Below are positions 1 to 10,319 of a stretch of 64,000 nt of DNA, in pieces. This DNA comes from Streptomyces rimosus (GTDB lineage Bacteria; Actinomycetota; Actinomycetes; Streptomycetales; Streptomycetaceae). The translations under genes and the position numbers were made by a program. The stretch spans positions 4,650,001 through 4,714,000 of the forward strand of contig NZ_CP023688.1 of NCBI RefSeq assembly GCF_008704655.1. The letters run 5' to 3'. The first letter of the stretch is position 1. Every line of letters begins with the position of its first letter. The notes under the pieces were generated by a model. It saw only the letters and a list, made by a program, of their open reading frames with translations. It did no database searches and had not been told where the DNA came from.

Positions 1-18
1 CGGTGTGCGGGAACCATT

Positions 19-51
19 GCGCCCCGCCCGGTCGTAGATCGGGTGGGGCGC
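19..51. terminator. Probable terminator of the gene upstream of the window
   Basis: A 12-bp stem (GCGCCCCGCCCG at 19-30, CGGGTGGGGCGC at 40-51, one G-T wobble) encloses a 9-nt loop. No gene is visible in bases 1-105, so this hairpin most likely ends a transcript that enters from the left. It lacks a T-run, which is common in high-GC actinobacteria. Confidence 0.5.
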
Positions 52-61
52 GCACTTCGTT

Positions 62-79
62 CGTGCGGACGTCCGCACG
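62..79. promoter_or_regulatory. 18-bp perfect palindrome upstream of the rhomboid gene
   Basis: CGTGCGGACGTCCGCACG is a perfect dyad 26 bp before the rhomboid start codon. It could be an operator for a dimeric regulator or a hairpin in the leader. Nothing else in the window repeats it. Confidence 0.4.
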
Positions 80-105
80 GATCGTGACGAGGGACCGAGG
101 GGACC

Positions 106-1017
106 ATGGACCAGGTGCCAGGCAGCCCGCAGGAGCCGCGGGACGCGCGGCAGGGCGACGCCGCGCCGCCCGGCTGCTACCGCCACCCGGACCGTACGAC
201 GGGCATCACGTGTACGCGCTGTGAGCGGCCTATCTGCCCCGAGTGCATGGTCAGTGCATCGGTCGGATTCCAGTGCCCCGAGTGCGTACGCGACGGCAGC
301 GGTACGGGCCGTACGGCGCAGGCCACCGCGCCCCGGACCGTCGCCGGCGGCGCGCTGACCGCGGACACCCGGCTGGTCACCAAGATCCTGCTCGGCATCA
401 ACGTCGCGGTGTTCATCGCGGTGCTGGCGGTGGGCGACGGCCTGGTGCAGGACCTGGAGCTGATCGGCGGGGCCTTCACCCGGGAGGACCTGCAGTTCAT
501 CGGCGTCGCCGAAGGCGAGTGGTACCGCCTGCTGACCGCGGTCTTCCTCCACCAGGCCCCGATGCACATCATCTTCAACATGCTGTCCCTCTGGTGGCTG
601 GGCCCGCCGCTGGAGGCGGCCTTCGGCCGGGTCCGCTTCCTGGCGCTCTATCTGCTCTCCGGGCTCGGCGGCAGCGCGCTGTCGTATCTGCTCGCCGCGC
701 AGAACCAGCCGTCGCTGGGGGCCTCCGGCGCGATCTTCGGGCTGCTGGGCGCGACGGTCATACTGATGCGCCGCCTGAACTACGACATGCGGCCGGTGCT
801 GATCCTGCTCGCGCTCAACCTGGTCTTCACCTTCGCCTGGCCCGACATCGCGTGGCAGGCGCACGTCGGCGGCCTGGTCATGGGCGCCGCGGTGACGTAC
901 GGAATGGTGCACGCGCCGCGTGCGCGGCGGGCGCTCGTACAGGGCGCGACGTGTGCGGTGGCGTTCCTGGTGATCGTCGCGGTGGTGTGGGTGCGCACCG
1001 GCCAGCTCATGGGCTGA
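106..1017 (+). CDS. Rhomboid family intramembrane serine protease with N-terminal zinc-binding motif
   Basis: This 303-residue membrane protein should cleave transmembrane segments of other membrane proteins. The catalytic serine lies in GASG (S207), the catalytic histidine is H253 in the AWQAHVGG helix, and HQAPMHIIFNM at about 149-159 is the conserved His/Asn region of TM2. Six or so hydrophobic helices follow residue 90. Residues 24-60 hold a cysteine/histidine cluster (C24, H27, C36, C39, C44, C47, C57, C60) resembling a B-box-like zinc finger, known from many actinobacterial rhomboids. The ATG follows a GAGGGACCGAGGGG region. Its substrate cannot be read from the sequence. Confidence in the family is high. 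Confidence 0.93.
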   Translation: MDQVPGSPQEPRDARQGDAAPPGCYRHPDRTTGITCTRCERPICPECMVSASVGFQCPECVRDGSGTGRTAQATAPRTVAGGALTADTRLVTKILLGINVAVFIAVLAVGDGLVQDLELIGGAFTREDLQFIGVAEGEWYRLLTAVFLHQAPMHIIFNMLSLWWLGPPLEAAFGRVRFLALYLLSGLGGSALSYLLAAQNQPSLGASGAIFGLLGATVILMRRLNYDMRPVLILLALNLVFTFAWPDIAWQAHVGGLVMGAAVTYGMVHAPRARRALVQGATCAVAFLVIVAVVWVRTGQLMG

Positions 1018-1071
1018 GCACGGCGTGCCGCCGTCCGGTTCCGGCCTGTGAAGAGCCCTGGGTACGGCGGG

Positions 1072-1271
1072 TTGTCCACAGAGTGCGCCGGATCTTGTGC
1101 ACCTAGGGGAAAAGGCCGCTCACGGACCGTGCGGATATGCGTTTCCCCAGGAAGAACCGGGTGGGACGGTGGCCGCGTGTGCGGGCCACCAGTCACACCG
1201 GCGTCAACGGCCGGGAAGTTATCCACAGATCTTCTGAAGTTTTCCCCGGCTGTGGATAACCGTGTGGATGG
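1072..1271. promoter_or_regulatory. DnaA-box cluster in the rhomboid-crgA intergenic region
   Basis: The 386-bp gap 1018-1403 between the convergent rhomboid gene and crgA holds no gene. It contains TTGTCCACA at 1072-1080 (+), TTATCCACA at 1219-1227 (+) and TTATCCACA at 1251-1259 (-), all matching the Streptomyces DnaA box. Two weaker copies are TTGTGCACC at 1095-1103 and, on the minus strand, CCATCCACA at 1263-1271. The 1219 and 1251 boxes face each other 23 bp apart. DnaA binding here is inferred. It could titrate DnaA, modulate a nearby promoter or act in nucleoid organisation. Confidence 0.7.
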
Positions 1272-1403
1272 CCTTGGGCAGGGCTTGCGCCGAAGCGGTG
1301 GGCGGAAGGCGCGCAGGCGGCCGGCGCACCGGGCCGGACGACGGCCCGGTGGCCCGGTCGGGACCGCGCTACCGGCCGGCCCCGATGACGGTGCTCGTCC
1401 CCG

Positions 1404-1661
1404 CTACTTCCACTGAGTGGACACGCCGAAGCCCAGCGCGATGAAGCCGAAGCCGCACACGATGTTCCAGTTGCCCATGGCCTTCACGGGCAGATCGCCC
1501 CCGGTCACATAGAAGAGCACGATCCACACCAGACCGATCAGGAACAGTGCGAGCATCACCGGAGCCACCCAGCCCCGGCCCGAACTCATGCGCAGATTGG
1601 TCGTCTGCTTCGCCGGCGGCGGCGTGAAGTCGTCCTTCTTGCGGATCCGTGACTTCGGCAC
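1404..1661 (-). CDS. crgA: Cell division protein CrgA
   Basis: This 85-residue protein has the expected CrgA layout: a short basic cytoplasmic tail ([11 protein letters not shown]), then two transmembrane helices (about 31-51 and 65-80) joined by a short loop. In Streptomyces CrgA inhibits FtsZ-ring assembly and coordinates growth with septation, and in mycobacteria it binds divisome proteins. The GTG at 1661 is preceded by AGGAGAG at a good distance and gives the family length of about 84 residues. The reading frame stays open upstream, but that part is not CrgA-like. It lies opposite the DUF881 gene, so the two share a divergent promoter region of about 150 bp. Confidence 0.93.
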   Translation of the reverse strand: MPKSRIRKKDDFTPPPAKQTTNLRMSSGRGWVAPVMLALFLIGLVWIVLFYVTGGDLPVKAMGNWNIVCGFGFIALGFGVSTQWK

Positions 1662-1810
1662 GAGGAACTCTCCTGTCGATGCTCTGCGTGACCGCACTGG
1701 GGGCGGAGGATGCTGCTTACGGGCCAAGCGGGAGGTGACGGGGAGCGTTTTCCCTCCCCGGGCGTCCGTTAGCGTAGTGCTTCCGCGGCGTCGTAAGGAG
1801 CAAGGGTACG

Positions 1811-2581
1811 TTGAGCACTTCCGCTGACTCCCCCGGCCGCCCGTCGCGCCGCCGTCTGCGGCCGGTGCGTCTGCTGACGCTGGCGGTCTTCGCACTGGCC
1901 GGGCTGATCTTCTGGCTGAGCTTCGACACCGCGCGCGGCACGGACCTGCGCTCGGACGACTCGATGCTGCGCCTGTCCGACCTCATCCAGGAACGCAGCC
2001 ACAAGAACGGCGCCCACGACGAGCGCAACGCCGCGCTGCGCGACGAGGTGGACACCCTCGCGCACCAGGACAGCGGCAGCACGCAGGCCGAGGACGCCAA
2101 GCTGGCGGCGTTGGAGAAGAACGCGGGCACCAAGCCGGTCGCGGGCCAGGGGCTGACCGTCACTCTCACCGACGCGCCGCCGAACGCCACCGCCAAGATC
2201 CCCGGCGTGCCGGAGCCACAGCCCAACGACCTGGTCATCCATCAGCAGGACCTCCAGGCCGTGGTCAACGCCCTGTGGCAGGGCGGGGCCCAGGGCATCC
2301 GGGTCATGGACCAGCGGCTGATCTCCACCAGCGCGGTGCGCTGCGTCGGCAACACGCTGATCCTCCAGGGCCGCGTCTACTCGCCGCCGTACAAGGTCAC
2401 CGCCGTGGGCGACCGCGACAAGCTGAACCGGGCGCTGACCGCCTCCCCGGCCATCCAGAACTACCTCCAGTACGTGAACGCCTACGGCCTCGGCTGGAAA
2501 GTCGAGCAGCAGGAGGCGGTGACTCTGCCCGGCTACTCCGGCACAGTGGATCTCCACTACGCACAGCCTGTGAAGCCGTGA
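1811..2581 (+). CDS. DUF881 family membrane-anchored protein
   Basis: This 256-residue protein has a basic N-terminus, one transmembrane helix at about 21-38, a predicted coiled-coil stretch at about 45-95 rich in Glu, Asp, Gln and Ala, and then the DUF881 domain with an extracytoplasmic fold. DUF881 proteins sit beside crgA and the sortase/division genes across actinobacteria, but their biochemical role is not established. The start is a TTG at 1811 with AAGGAG at 1795-1800, a 10-nt spacing. It is the first gene of a co-directional run leading to the sortases. The family call is firm and any function would be inference from neighbours. Confidence 0.85.
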   Translation: MSTSADSPGRPSRRRLRPVRLLTLAVFALAGLIFWLSFDTARGTDLRSDDSMLRLSDLIQERSHKNGAHDERNAALRDEVDTLAHQDSGSTQAEDAKLAALEKNAGTKPVAGQGLTVTLTDAPPNATAKIPGVPEPQPNDLVIHQQDLQAVVNALWQGGAQGIRVMDQRLISTSAVRCVGNTLILQGRVYSPPYKVTAVGDRDKLNRALTASPAIQNYLQYVNAYGLGWKVEQQEAVTLPGYSGTVDLHYAQPVKP

Positions 2582-2632
2582 TCCGCCGGCCGCCCGCACC
2601 GGCGCCGGCGGCCGGGGAGGGGGCGGTCCGGG

Positions 2633-3385
2633 ATGACGGTACGGTCCGGCGCTGCGGCGCGGTCCGGGGGGCGAGGACGGCCGGGGGCGGGGAGGCGGCC
2701 CGGCGGGGTGGCGCGGTTGGTCGTGCGGACGGTCAGCGAGGTGTGCGTCACCGTCGGCACGCTGATCGTGCTCTTCGTGGTCTACGTCCTGTTCTGGACG
2801 GGAGTACGGGCCGACAGCGCGATGGACGGCGAGATCGGCAAGCTCCAGGACCAGTGGTCGACCGGTCCGGTCGCCGCCGGGCAGCCGGGCGGGCCCGGGA
2901 AGCAGCCGCCGTACGAGAACGGCAAGTCCTTCGCCGTGATGTACATCCCCCGCTTCGGAGCCGACTGGAGCAAGCCGGTGCTGGAGGGCACCGCGGTGGA
3001 CGTCCTCAAGAAGGGCCTCGGGCACTACGAGCGCACCGCGCGGCTCGGTGAGACGGGCAACTTCGCGGTCGCCGGGCACCGCCGTACCTACGGTGACCCC
3101 TTCAAGGACTTCCCGCGGCTGCGGCCGGGGGACGCGGTGGTCCTCACGGACGGCACGACGTGGTTCACCTACCGGATCGACCGGCGCCCGTACCGGACGC
3201 TGCCCACCGACATCGGCGTCATCGACCCCGTACCGCGCAAATCGGGATACAACGGCCCGGGTCGCTATCTCACGCTGACGACCTGCGAGCCGGAGTGGGG
3301 CCACAGCCACCGGCTGATCGCCTGGGCGCACCTGGATTCCACCCAACCCGTGGAGCGTGGAAGGCCGTCGGCTTTGTCCGGCTGA
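2633..3385 (+). CDS. Class E sortase (first of three)
   Basis: This is a membrane-bound transpeptidase that should attach LAXTG-type proteins to peptidoglycan. It has 250 residues, with a signal-anchor helix at about 35-57 followed by the sortase beta-barrel. The catalytic triad is visible: H149 in VAGHRR, C218 in TLTTCEP and R227 in SHRLIAW. It starts 51 nt after the DUF881 gene and precedes a 58-residue membrane protein and pabA. It is more divergent from the other two sortases than they are from each other: its linker is short and it has EPEWGHSHR around the active site where they have TP. It may serve a different substrate set. Confidence 0.9.
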   Translation: MTVRSGAAARSGGRGRPGAGRRPGGVARLVVRTVSEVCVTVGTLIVLFVVYVLFWTGVRADSAMDGEIGKLQDQWSTGPVAAGQPGGPGKQPPYENGKSFAVMYIPRFGADWSKPVLEGTAVDVLKKGLGHYERTARLGETGNFAVAGHRRTYGDPFKDFPRLRPGDAVVLTDGTTWFTYRIDRRPYRTLPTDIGVIDPVPRKSGYNGPGRYLTLTTCEPEWGHSHRLIAWAHLDSTQPVERGRPSALSG

Positions 3386-3478
3386 GCCCCCGGTCCGAGC
3401 CCTCGCCCTTTAGTCTGGTGGGGCGATCGGGATCGATCGGCACGGTCATCGTCATCGGCGAGTAGGGACAGCGACAGC

Positions 3479-3655
3479 ATGTACGGCTGGATCTGGCGGC
3501 ATCTGCCGGGCAACGCATGGGTGAAGGCGTTGATTTCACTCGTGCTCGTGCTGGCGATCGTCTACGTGCTCTTCCAGTACATCTTCCCGTGGGCGGAGCC
3601 GCTGCTCCCGTTCAACGATGTCACCGTCGACCGAGGGATGGGCGCCGTCCGATGA
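3479..3655 (+). CDS. Small single-pass membrane protein (58 aa)
   Basis: Translation gives MYGWIWRHLPGNAWVKALIS followed by a strong hydrophobic helix (residues about 19-38), a FPWAEPLLPF segment and a short polar tail. The stop overlaps the pabA start in an ATGA arrangement (3652-3655), which implies translational coupling. Short proteins of this type sit directly upstream of the pabA-type amidotransferase in many actinobacteria, and their function is unknown. A loose GGGAC-type site precedes the ATG. Context and composition make it a real gene. Confidence 0.8.
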   Translation: MYGWIWRHLPGNAWVKALISLVLVLAIVYVLFQYIFPWAEPLLPFNDVTVDRGMGAVR

Positions 3656-4302
3656 CCGCACGGATTCTCGTCGTCGACAACTACGACAGCTTCGTCTTCA
3701 ACCTCGTCCAGTACCTCTACCAACTCGGGGCCGAGTGCGAGGTGCTGCGCAACGACGAGGTGGAGCTGCGGCACGCCCAGGACGATTTCGACGGCGTGCT
3801 GCTCTCACCCGGACCCGGCGCCCCCGAGCAGGCCGGTGTCTGTGTAGATATGGTCCGGCACTGCGCCGACACGGGCGTGCCGGTCTTCGGCGTCTGCCTC
3901 GGGCTGCAGTCGATGGCGGTCGCGTACGGCGGTGTCGTGGGCCGCGCCCCCGAGCTGCTGCACGGCAAGACGTCCCTGGTCTCCCACGAGGGCGCGGGCG
4001 TCTTCAAGGGCCTGCCCACCCCCTTCACGGCCACCCGCTACCACTCCCTGGCCGTGCAGCCCGGAACCGTTCCCGACGAGATGGTGGTCACCGCCTGGAC
4101 CGGCGACGACGCCGAGACGGGCGTGGCGATGGGGCTGCGGCACCGGGAACTGCCGGTGGAAGGCGTCCAGTTCCACCCCGAGTCGGTACTGACGGAATGG
4201 GGCCACCGGATGCTCGCCAACTGGCTGGCGGAGTGCGGCGATCCCGGTGCGGTGGAGCGCTCGGCGGGGCTCGCCCCGGTGGTCGGCAAGGTCGGCGCGT
4301 GA
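3652..4302 (+). CDS. pabA: Class I glutamine amidotransferase, anthranilate/aminodeoxychorismate synthase component II
   Basis: The product hydrolyses glutamine and passes ammonia to a chorismate-using partner, in folate (aminodeoxychorismate) or tryptophan (anthranilate) synthesis. The 216 residues are a complete GATase: the nucleophile is C82 in VFGVCLGLQ, with H175 and E177 in VQFHPES, and LSPGPGAP at 51-58 is the conserved loop. The ATG at 3652 overlaps the preceding stop, and the 3' end overlaps the next sortase start (GTGA). No component I gene lies nearby. PabA versus TrpG cannot be settled from sequence alone; pabA is the usual name at this locus. Confidence 0.88.
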   Translation: MTARILVVDNYDSFVFNLVQYLYQLGAECEVLRNDEVELRHAQDDFDGVLLSPGPGAPEQAGVCVDMVRHCADTGVPVFGVCLGLQSMAVAYGGVVGRAPELLHGKTSLVSHEGAGVFKGLPTPFTATRYHSLAVQPGTVPDEMVVTAWTGDDAETGVAMGLRHRELPVEGVQFHPESVLTEWGHRMLANWLAECGDPGAVERSAGLAPVVGKVGA

Positions 4303-5792
4303 CTGACCTCCGCCCTGAACGCGAGGGGAGGTCCTACGGCCCGTCGCGCGACGCCGACGGTAGGAACGACCGGGAGGCGTTCGAGGCGGCCGTGGGGCAG
4401 CTGGCCGACCCGCTGATGGACCCGCTGCCGGGGTCTGCGCCGGCGGCGCAGCCGCGACCGGACGCCGACCGGAGCGCGCAGAACTCCGGGCCCGGACCCG
4501 GTCGGCCGGGCACCGGCCCGGATGCCGTGCCCTCCCCGCCGCGCTCCGCTTCGGCGGGCAGCGGCTCGCCGTGGTTCCGCCCGCGCCAGGCCGCGGCGCA
4601 GCCCCAGGCGACGGTCCCCGAGCCTCAGGCCCAGGCCCCGGCTGAGGCTCAGCCCCAGGCCCCGGCGGTGGCGCAGCCCAGTTCGTACGAGGAGCCGGCC
4701 CGTACGTACGAAGACCCGGCCCACCCGTACGAGGACCCCGCCCGTCCCTACGTCGAACAGGTCGGCCCGTACGTCGGGCAAGCCGGGCCGGACGTGGAGC
4801 AGCCCCGGCAGCCCGGTCCGTACGCCCCGATACCCGACGCCGAAACCATGGCGCTCCGTCAGGCCGAGGAAGGCGGCGACCGGGGCGAGCCGGACGTTGT
4901 TTCACGTGAAACCGACGCATCGCCCGTCACTCCGTCGGCGACCGGTGGCCGCGCCGCCCGCCGTAAAGCCGCCCAGGAGGCCGCCAAACGCGGCCACAGG
5001 CGGGGACGGCGTGGTTCCCCGGCGGATGCCGTCACCGCGGCCTCCTCGGGCGCTGAGGCGTCCTCCGCGCCCATGTCGCGGCTGGAGGCCCGGCGGGCCG
5101 AGCGGGCACGCAAGGAGAGCCCCGGGGTCATCGCCAGCCGTGTCGTGGGCGAAGTGTTCATCACCCTCGGCGTGTTGATGCTGCTCTTTGTCACCTACCA
5201 GCTGTGGTGGACGAACGTCCGGGCGCAGCAGCAGGCGGGCGGTACCGCCAGCAGCCTGGAGCACGAGTGGGACGAGGGCGGCGAGGACCGCAAGCCGGAC
5301 GCCTTCACGCCGGGCCAGGGCTTCGCGATCATGTATATCCCCAAGCTGGACGTGAAGGTCCCGATCGCGGAGGGCATCAGCAAGCCCGCGGTGCTGGACC
5401 GCGGCATGGTCGGCCACTACGACAAGAACAGCGTGAAGACGGCGATGCCCTGGGACAAGCAGGGCAACTTCGCGGTGGCCGGGCACCGCAACACCCACGG
5501 TGAGCCGTTCCGCTACATCAACCGGCTCACCAAGGGCGACAAGATCGTCGTCGAGACGCGCAGCACGTACTACACGTACGCGATGGAGAGCATCCTCCCG
5601 CAGACCTCGCCGCGGAACATCGGTGTGATCGGCCCGGTGCCGAAGGGCTCCGGGTTCACCGGCCCCGGCCGCTACCTCACGCTCACGACCTGCACCCCGG
5701 AATTCACCAGTACCTACCGGATGATCGTCTGGGGCAAGATGGTCGAGGAGCGGCCGCGGAGCAAGGGCAAGCCGGATGCGCTCGTCAGCTGA
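4299..5792 (+). CDS. Class E sortase with long disordered N-terminal region (second of three)
   Basis: At 497 residues this is about twice the usual class E sortase length. Residues 1-280 form a Pro/Ala/Gln-rich cytoplasmic region with Tyr-containing repeats (YEDPA and YV-Q units at about 128-160) and a basic stretch. A signal-anchor helix lies at about 281-304, then the catalytic domain with H396 (VAGHRNT), C465 (TLTTCTP) and R474. The GTG start overlaps the pabA stop by 4 nt. The stretch VVSRET near residue 200 is encoded by a parS site. Two sortases in series, this one and the next, match the paired SrtE1/SrtE2 arrangement of Streptomyces. Which one is E1 is not decided here. Confidence 0.88.
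   Translation: MTDLRPEREGRSYGPSRDADGRNDREAFEAAVGQLADPLMDPLPGSAPAAQPRPDADRSAQNSGPGPGRPGTGPDAVPSPPRSASAGSGSPWFRPRQAAAQPQATVPEPQAQAPAEAQPQAPAVAQPSSYEEPARTYEDPAHPYEDPARPYVEQVGPYVGQAGPDVEQPRQPGPYAPIPDAETMALRQAEEGGDRGEPDVVSRETDASPVTPSATGGRAARRKAAQEAAKRGHRRGRRGSPADAVTAASSGAEASSAPMSRLEARRAERARKESPGVIASRVVGEVFITLGVLMLLFVTYQLWWTNVRAQQQAGGTASSLEHEWDEGGEDRKPDAFTPGQGFAIMYIPKLDVKVPIAEGISKPAVLDRGMVGHYDKNSVKTAMPWDKQGNFAVAGHRNTHGEPFRYINRLTKGDKIVVETRSTYYTYAMESILPQTSPRNIGVIGPVPKGSGFTGPGRYLTLTTCTPEFTSTYRMIVWGKMVEERPRSKGKPDALVS
4899..4912. promoter_or_regulatory. parS site, ParB-binding centromere sequence
   Basis: GTTTCACGTGAAAC is a perfect 14-bp palindrome identical to the Streptomyces/Bacillus parS core. It lies inside the sortase coding sequence, in the region coding for the disordered linker. 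parS sites cluster around oriC, so ParB loading and chromosome segregation are the expected role. No other full copy was found in the window. Confidence 0.93.
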
Positions 5793-5817
5793 GCGAACGT
5801 AAGAGGGGTACCACGCG

Positions 5818-6564
5818 GTGACTGCCACCGGACACGACGAGGAGACCGGCCCGGCGGCGGAGGAGCCGGCGTCCGCGCCGCCGCGCCGGCTGCGCGGGCG
5901 GATCGCCGCCGTCGTCAGCGTCATCGGCGAACTGCTGATCACGGCGGGGCTGATCCTGGCCCTCTTCGTCGTCTACTCGCTGTGGTGGACCAACGTCCTC
6001 GCCGACCGTGAGGCGCACAAGCAGGGCGACACGGTGCGCAAGAACTGGGCGAAGACGCCGACGGGGCCGGGCGCGCTGGACACCAAGGACGGCATCGGCT
6101 TCCTGCACGTCCCGGCGATGAAGACCGGCGAGGTGCTGGTCAAGAAGGGCATCGACTCCGATGTCCTCAACGAGGGCGTGGCCGGCTACTACACCGAGCC
6201 GGTCAAGTCGGCCCTGCCGCAGGACAAGCAGGGCAACTTCTCGCTCGCGGCGCACCGCGACGGCCACGGCGCCAAGTTCCACAACATCGACAAGCTCAAG
6301 AACGGCGACGCGATCGTCTTCGAGTCCAAGGACACCTGGTACGTCTACAAGGTCTACGCGTCGCTGGACGAGACCTCGAAGTACAACGTGGACGTCCTGG
6401 ACGAGGTCCCCAAGGAGTCCGGCAAGCGCAAGCCGGGCCGCTACATCACGCTGACGACCTGCACGCCGGTCTACACCTCCACGTACCGCTACATCGTCTG
6501 GGGCGAGCTGGAGCGCACCGAGAAGGTCGACGCCAAGCGCACCCCGCCGAAGGAACTGCGCTGA
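5818..6564 (+). CDS. Class E sortase (third of three)
   Basis: This 248-residue membrane sortase has a cytoplasmic Pro/Arg tail, an anchor helix at about 32-55, and the catalytic residues H146 (LAAHRDGH), C215 (TLTTCTP) and R224 (STYRYIVW). Its barrel resembles that of the preceding sortase, with the same YSLWWTNV-type membrane exit and TLTTCTP motif. This suggests tandem duplication with later loss or gain of the long N-terminal region. The GTG start follows AAGAGGGG by a normal distance and lies 25 nt after the previous stop. It ends the plus-strand run; a strong hairpin follows. It should anchor LAXTG proteins such as chaplins, none of which are encoded here. Confidence 0.9.
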   Translation: MTATGHDEETGPAAEEPASAPPRRLRGRIAAVVSVIGELLITAGLILALFVVYSLWWTNVLADREAHKQGDTVRKNWAKTPTGPGALDTKDGIGFLHVPAMKTGEVLVKKGIDSDVLNEGVAGYYTEPVKSALPQDKQGNFSLAAHRDGHGAKFHNIDKLKNGDAIVFESKDTWYVYKVYASLDETSKYNVDVLDEVPKESGKRKPGRYITLTTCTPVYTSTYRYIVWGELERTEKVDAKRTPPKELR

Positions 6565-6623
6565 CGGCGGCGCGAGCCGCACCGCACGGCGAAGCCCCGG
6601 GCCCCGCGCCCGGACCGTACGAC

Positions 6624-6659
6624 AAAGCCCCGGCCCCCTCCGAAGGGTGCCGGGGCTTT
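6624..6659. terminator. Bidirectional terminator between the sortase run and pknB
   Basis: AAAGCCCCGGC at 6624-6634 pairs perfectly with GCCGGGGCTTT at 6649-6659. The A-run and T-run at the ends suit termination in both directions, and the flanking genes converge here. Confidence 0.85.
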
Positions 6660-6681
6660 CCCGTGCGGCGGCGGTCGCCGG

Positions 6682-8703
<2,022 letters not shown>

Positions 8704-8849
8704 AAGCTTCTCCAGCCCTCTCCGTCAGTCCCGACCGCACCCGTGTGTGGTCCGGCGGTGTGCTGTTCGGGCATACCGTACCCGGCACGCCGTGCGGGGC
8801 CCGGCCGCGACCGGCACCTGATATCCGACCGGTATTGGCGTGACCGGGG

Positions 8850-10319
8850 TCACTTGTTGCCGTCGAGTACCGCCTCCATGACCTTCTTGGCGATGGGCGC
8901 GGCCAGCTTGCCGCCCGCAATGTCGCCGCGGAGCGTGTCCGAGCCCTCGATCACGACGGCGACGGCCACCGGCGTTCCCTTGGAGGTCTTGGCGTAGGAG
9001 ATGAACCAGGCGTACGGGTTGTCCTTGTTGTTCTCACCGTGCTGGGCGGTACCGGTCTTGCCGCCGACGGTGACGCCGTCGATCTGGCCGTTGGTGCCGG
9101 TGCCGTTCTTGACGACGCCCTCCATCATCTCCTGGAGCTTTTGGGCGTTCTCCGGCTTGAGCGGCTGGCTCATCGCCTCCGGTGTGTGCTGCTGCACGAC
9201 GTTGAGGTTGGGGGCGACCAGCTTGTCGACCATGTACGGCTTCATCAGCTTGCCGCCGTTGGCGATGGCCGAGGTGATCATGGCCATCTGCAGCGGCGTG
9301 GCGCGGTTGGACGCCTGGCCGATGCCGGCCATCGCGTTCTGCGGCCGGTTGTCGGTGGGGTAGACGCTCTCGGCGGCCCGCACCGGGGTGTCGATCTTGG
9401 CGTCGTTGTAGCCGAACTTCTCCGCCTCGGCCTTCATCTTCTTGTTGCCGAGGTCGGCGCTGATCTTGCCGAAGACGGTGTTGCAGGACCAGCGCAGGGC
9501 TTCCTTGAGGCTGGCGTTCTCGCAGGGGATGTTGCCCTCGTTGTTCAGCGGCTGGTGCGCGGTGTCCGGCAGGTACCAGGGCAGCGGGGAGTCGGTCTTG
9601 GCGTTGATGTCGGTGTAGAGGCCGTTCTCCAGCGCGGCGGCGGCGGTGACGACCTTGAACGTCGAGCCCGGCGGGTAGGTCTGGCGCAGGGCCCGGTTGA
9701 GCATCGGGTCGTCCGGGTTGTTCTTCTTCAGCAGCGCGTTGTACGCCTTGGCGTCCTTGTCGGACATGCCGGCGAAGGTGGAGGGGTCGTACGACGGGGT
9801 GCTGGCCAGGGCGAGGATCGCGCCGGTCTCCGGGTTGATCGCGGCGACCGCGCCCTTGCTCTTGCCCAGGCCGTCGTAGGCGGCCTTCTGCGCCTTGGGG
9901 TTCAGGGTGGTGACGACGTCGCCGCCCTTTTGCTTCTCGCCGGTGAACATGTCGACCGTACGGCTGAAGAAGAGCTTGTCGTCGGTGCCGGAGAGGATGC
10001 TGTCGTTGAGCTTCTCCAGCTGGTTGGAGCCGAACGCCTGGGACGCGTAGCCGGTGACCGGCGCCCACATCGGGCCGTCCTTGTAGGTCCGCTTGTACTT
10101 GAAGTCGCCGCTGTCGTTGGTGGTCGAGCCGGTGATGGCCTGGCCGCCGACGATGATGTTGCCGCGCGGCTGGCTGTAGCGCTCGATGGCCACCCGGCGG
10201 TTGTTCGTGTCGTTCTTCAGCTCGTCGGCCTGGACGAACTGCACCCAGTTGACGCGGATGAGCAGAGAGAGAACCAGCAGGCCGCAGAAGATCGCGACGC
10301 GGCGCAGAGGCTTGTTCAC
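8850..10319 (-). CDS. pbpA: Class B penicillin-binding protein PbpA
   Basis: A peptidoglycan DD-transpeptidase of 489 residues with a short cytoplasmic tail and one membrane anchor (about 8-25). The transpeptidase motifs are complete: STFK at 219-222, SCN at 278-280 and KTGT at 421-424. It is the natural partner of the adjacent SEDS polymerase: the GTG start overlaps the rodA stop by 4 nt (GTGA). In mycobacteria PbpA is needed for division and is a PknB substrate, but whether that holds here is inference. The protein is shorter than FtsI and lacks PASTA repeats, as expected for PbpA. Confidence 0.94.
   Translation of the reverse strand: MNKPLRRVAIFCGLLVLSLLIRVNWVQFVQADELKNDTNNRRVAIERYSQPRGNIIVGGQAITGSTTNDSGDFKYKRTYKDGPMWAPVTGYASQAFGSNQLEKLNDSILSGTDDKLFFSRTVDMFTGEKQKGGDVVTTLNPKAQKAAYDGLGKSKGAVAAINPETGAILALASTPSYDPSTFAGMSDKDAKAYNALLKKNNPDDPMLNRALRQTYPPGSTFKVVTAAAALENGLYTDINAKTDSPLPWYLPDTAHQPLNNEGNIPCENASLKEALRWSCNTVFGKISADLGNKKMKAEAEKFGYNDAKIDTPVRAAESVYPTDNRPQNAMAGIGQASNRATPLQMAMITSAIANGGKLMKPYMVDKLVAPNLNVVQQHTPEAMSQPLKPENAQKLQEMMEGVVKNGTGTNGQIDGVTVGGKTGTAQHGENNKDNPYAWFISYAKTSKGTPVAVAVVIEGSDTLRGDIAGGKLAAPIAKKVMEAVLDGNK

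Noticed and set aside
1072..1271. This DnaA-box cluster as oriC
   Set aside because: Only three good boxes, no dnaA or dnaN beside it, and Streptomyces oriC has many more boxes. A secondary DnaA-binding locus is more likely.
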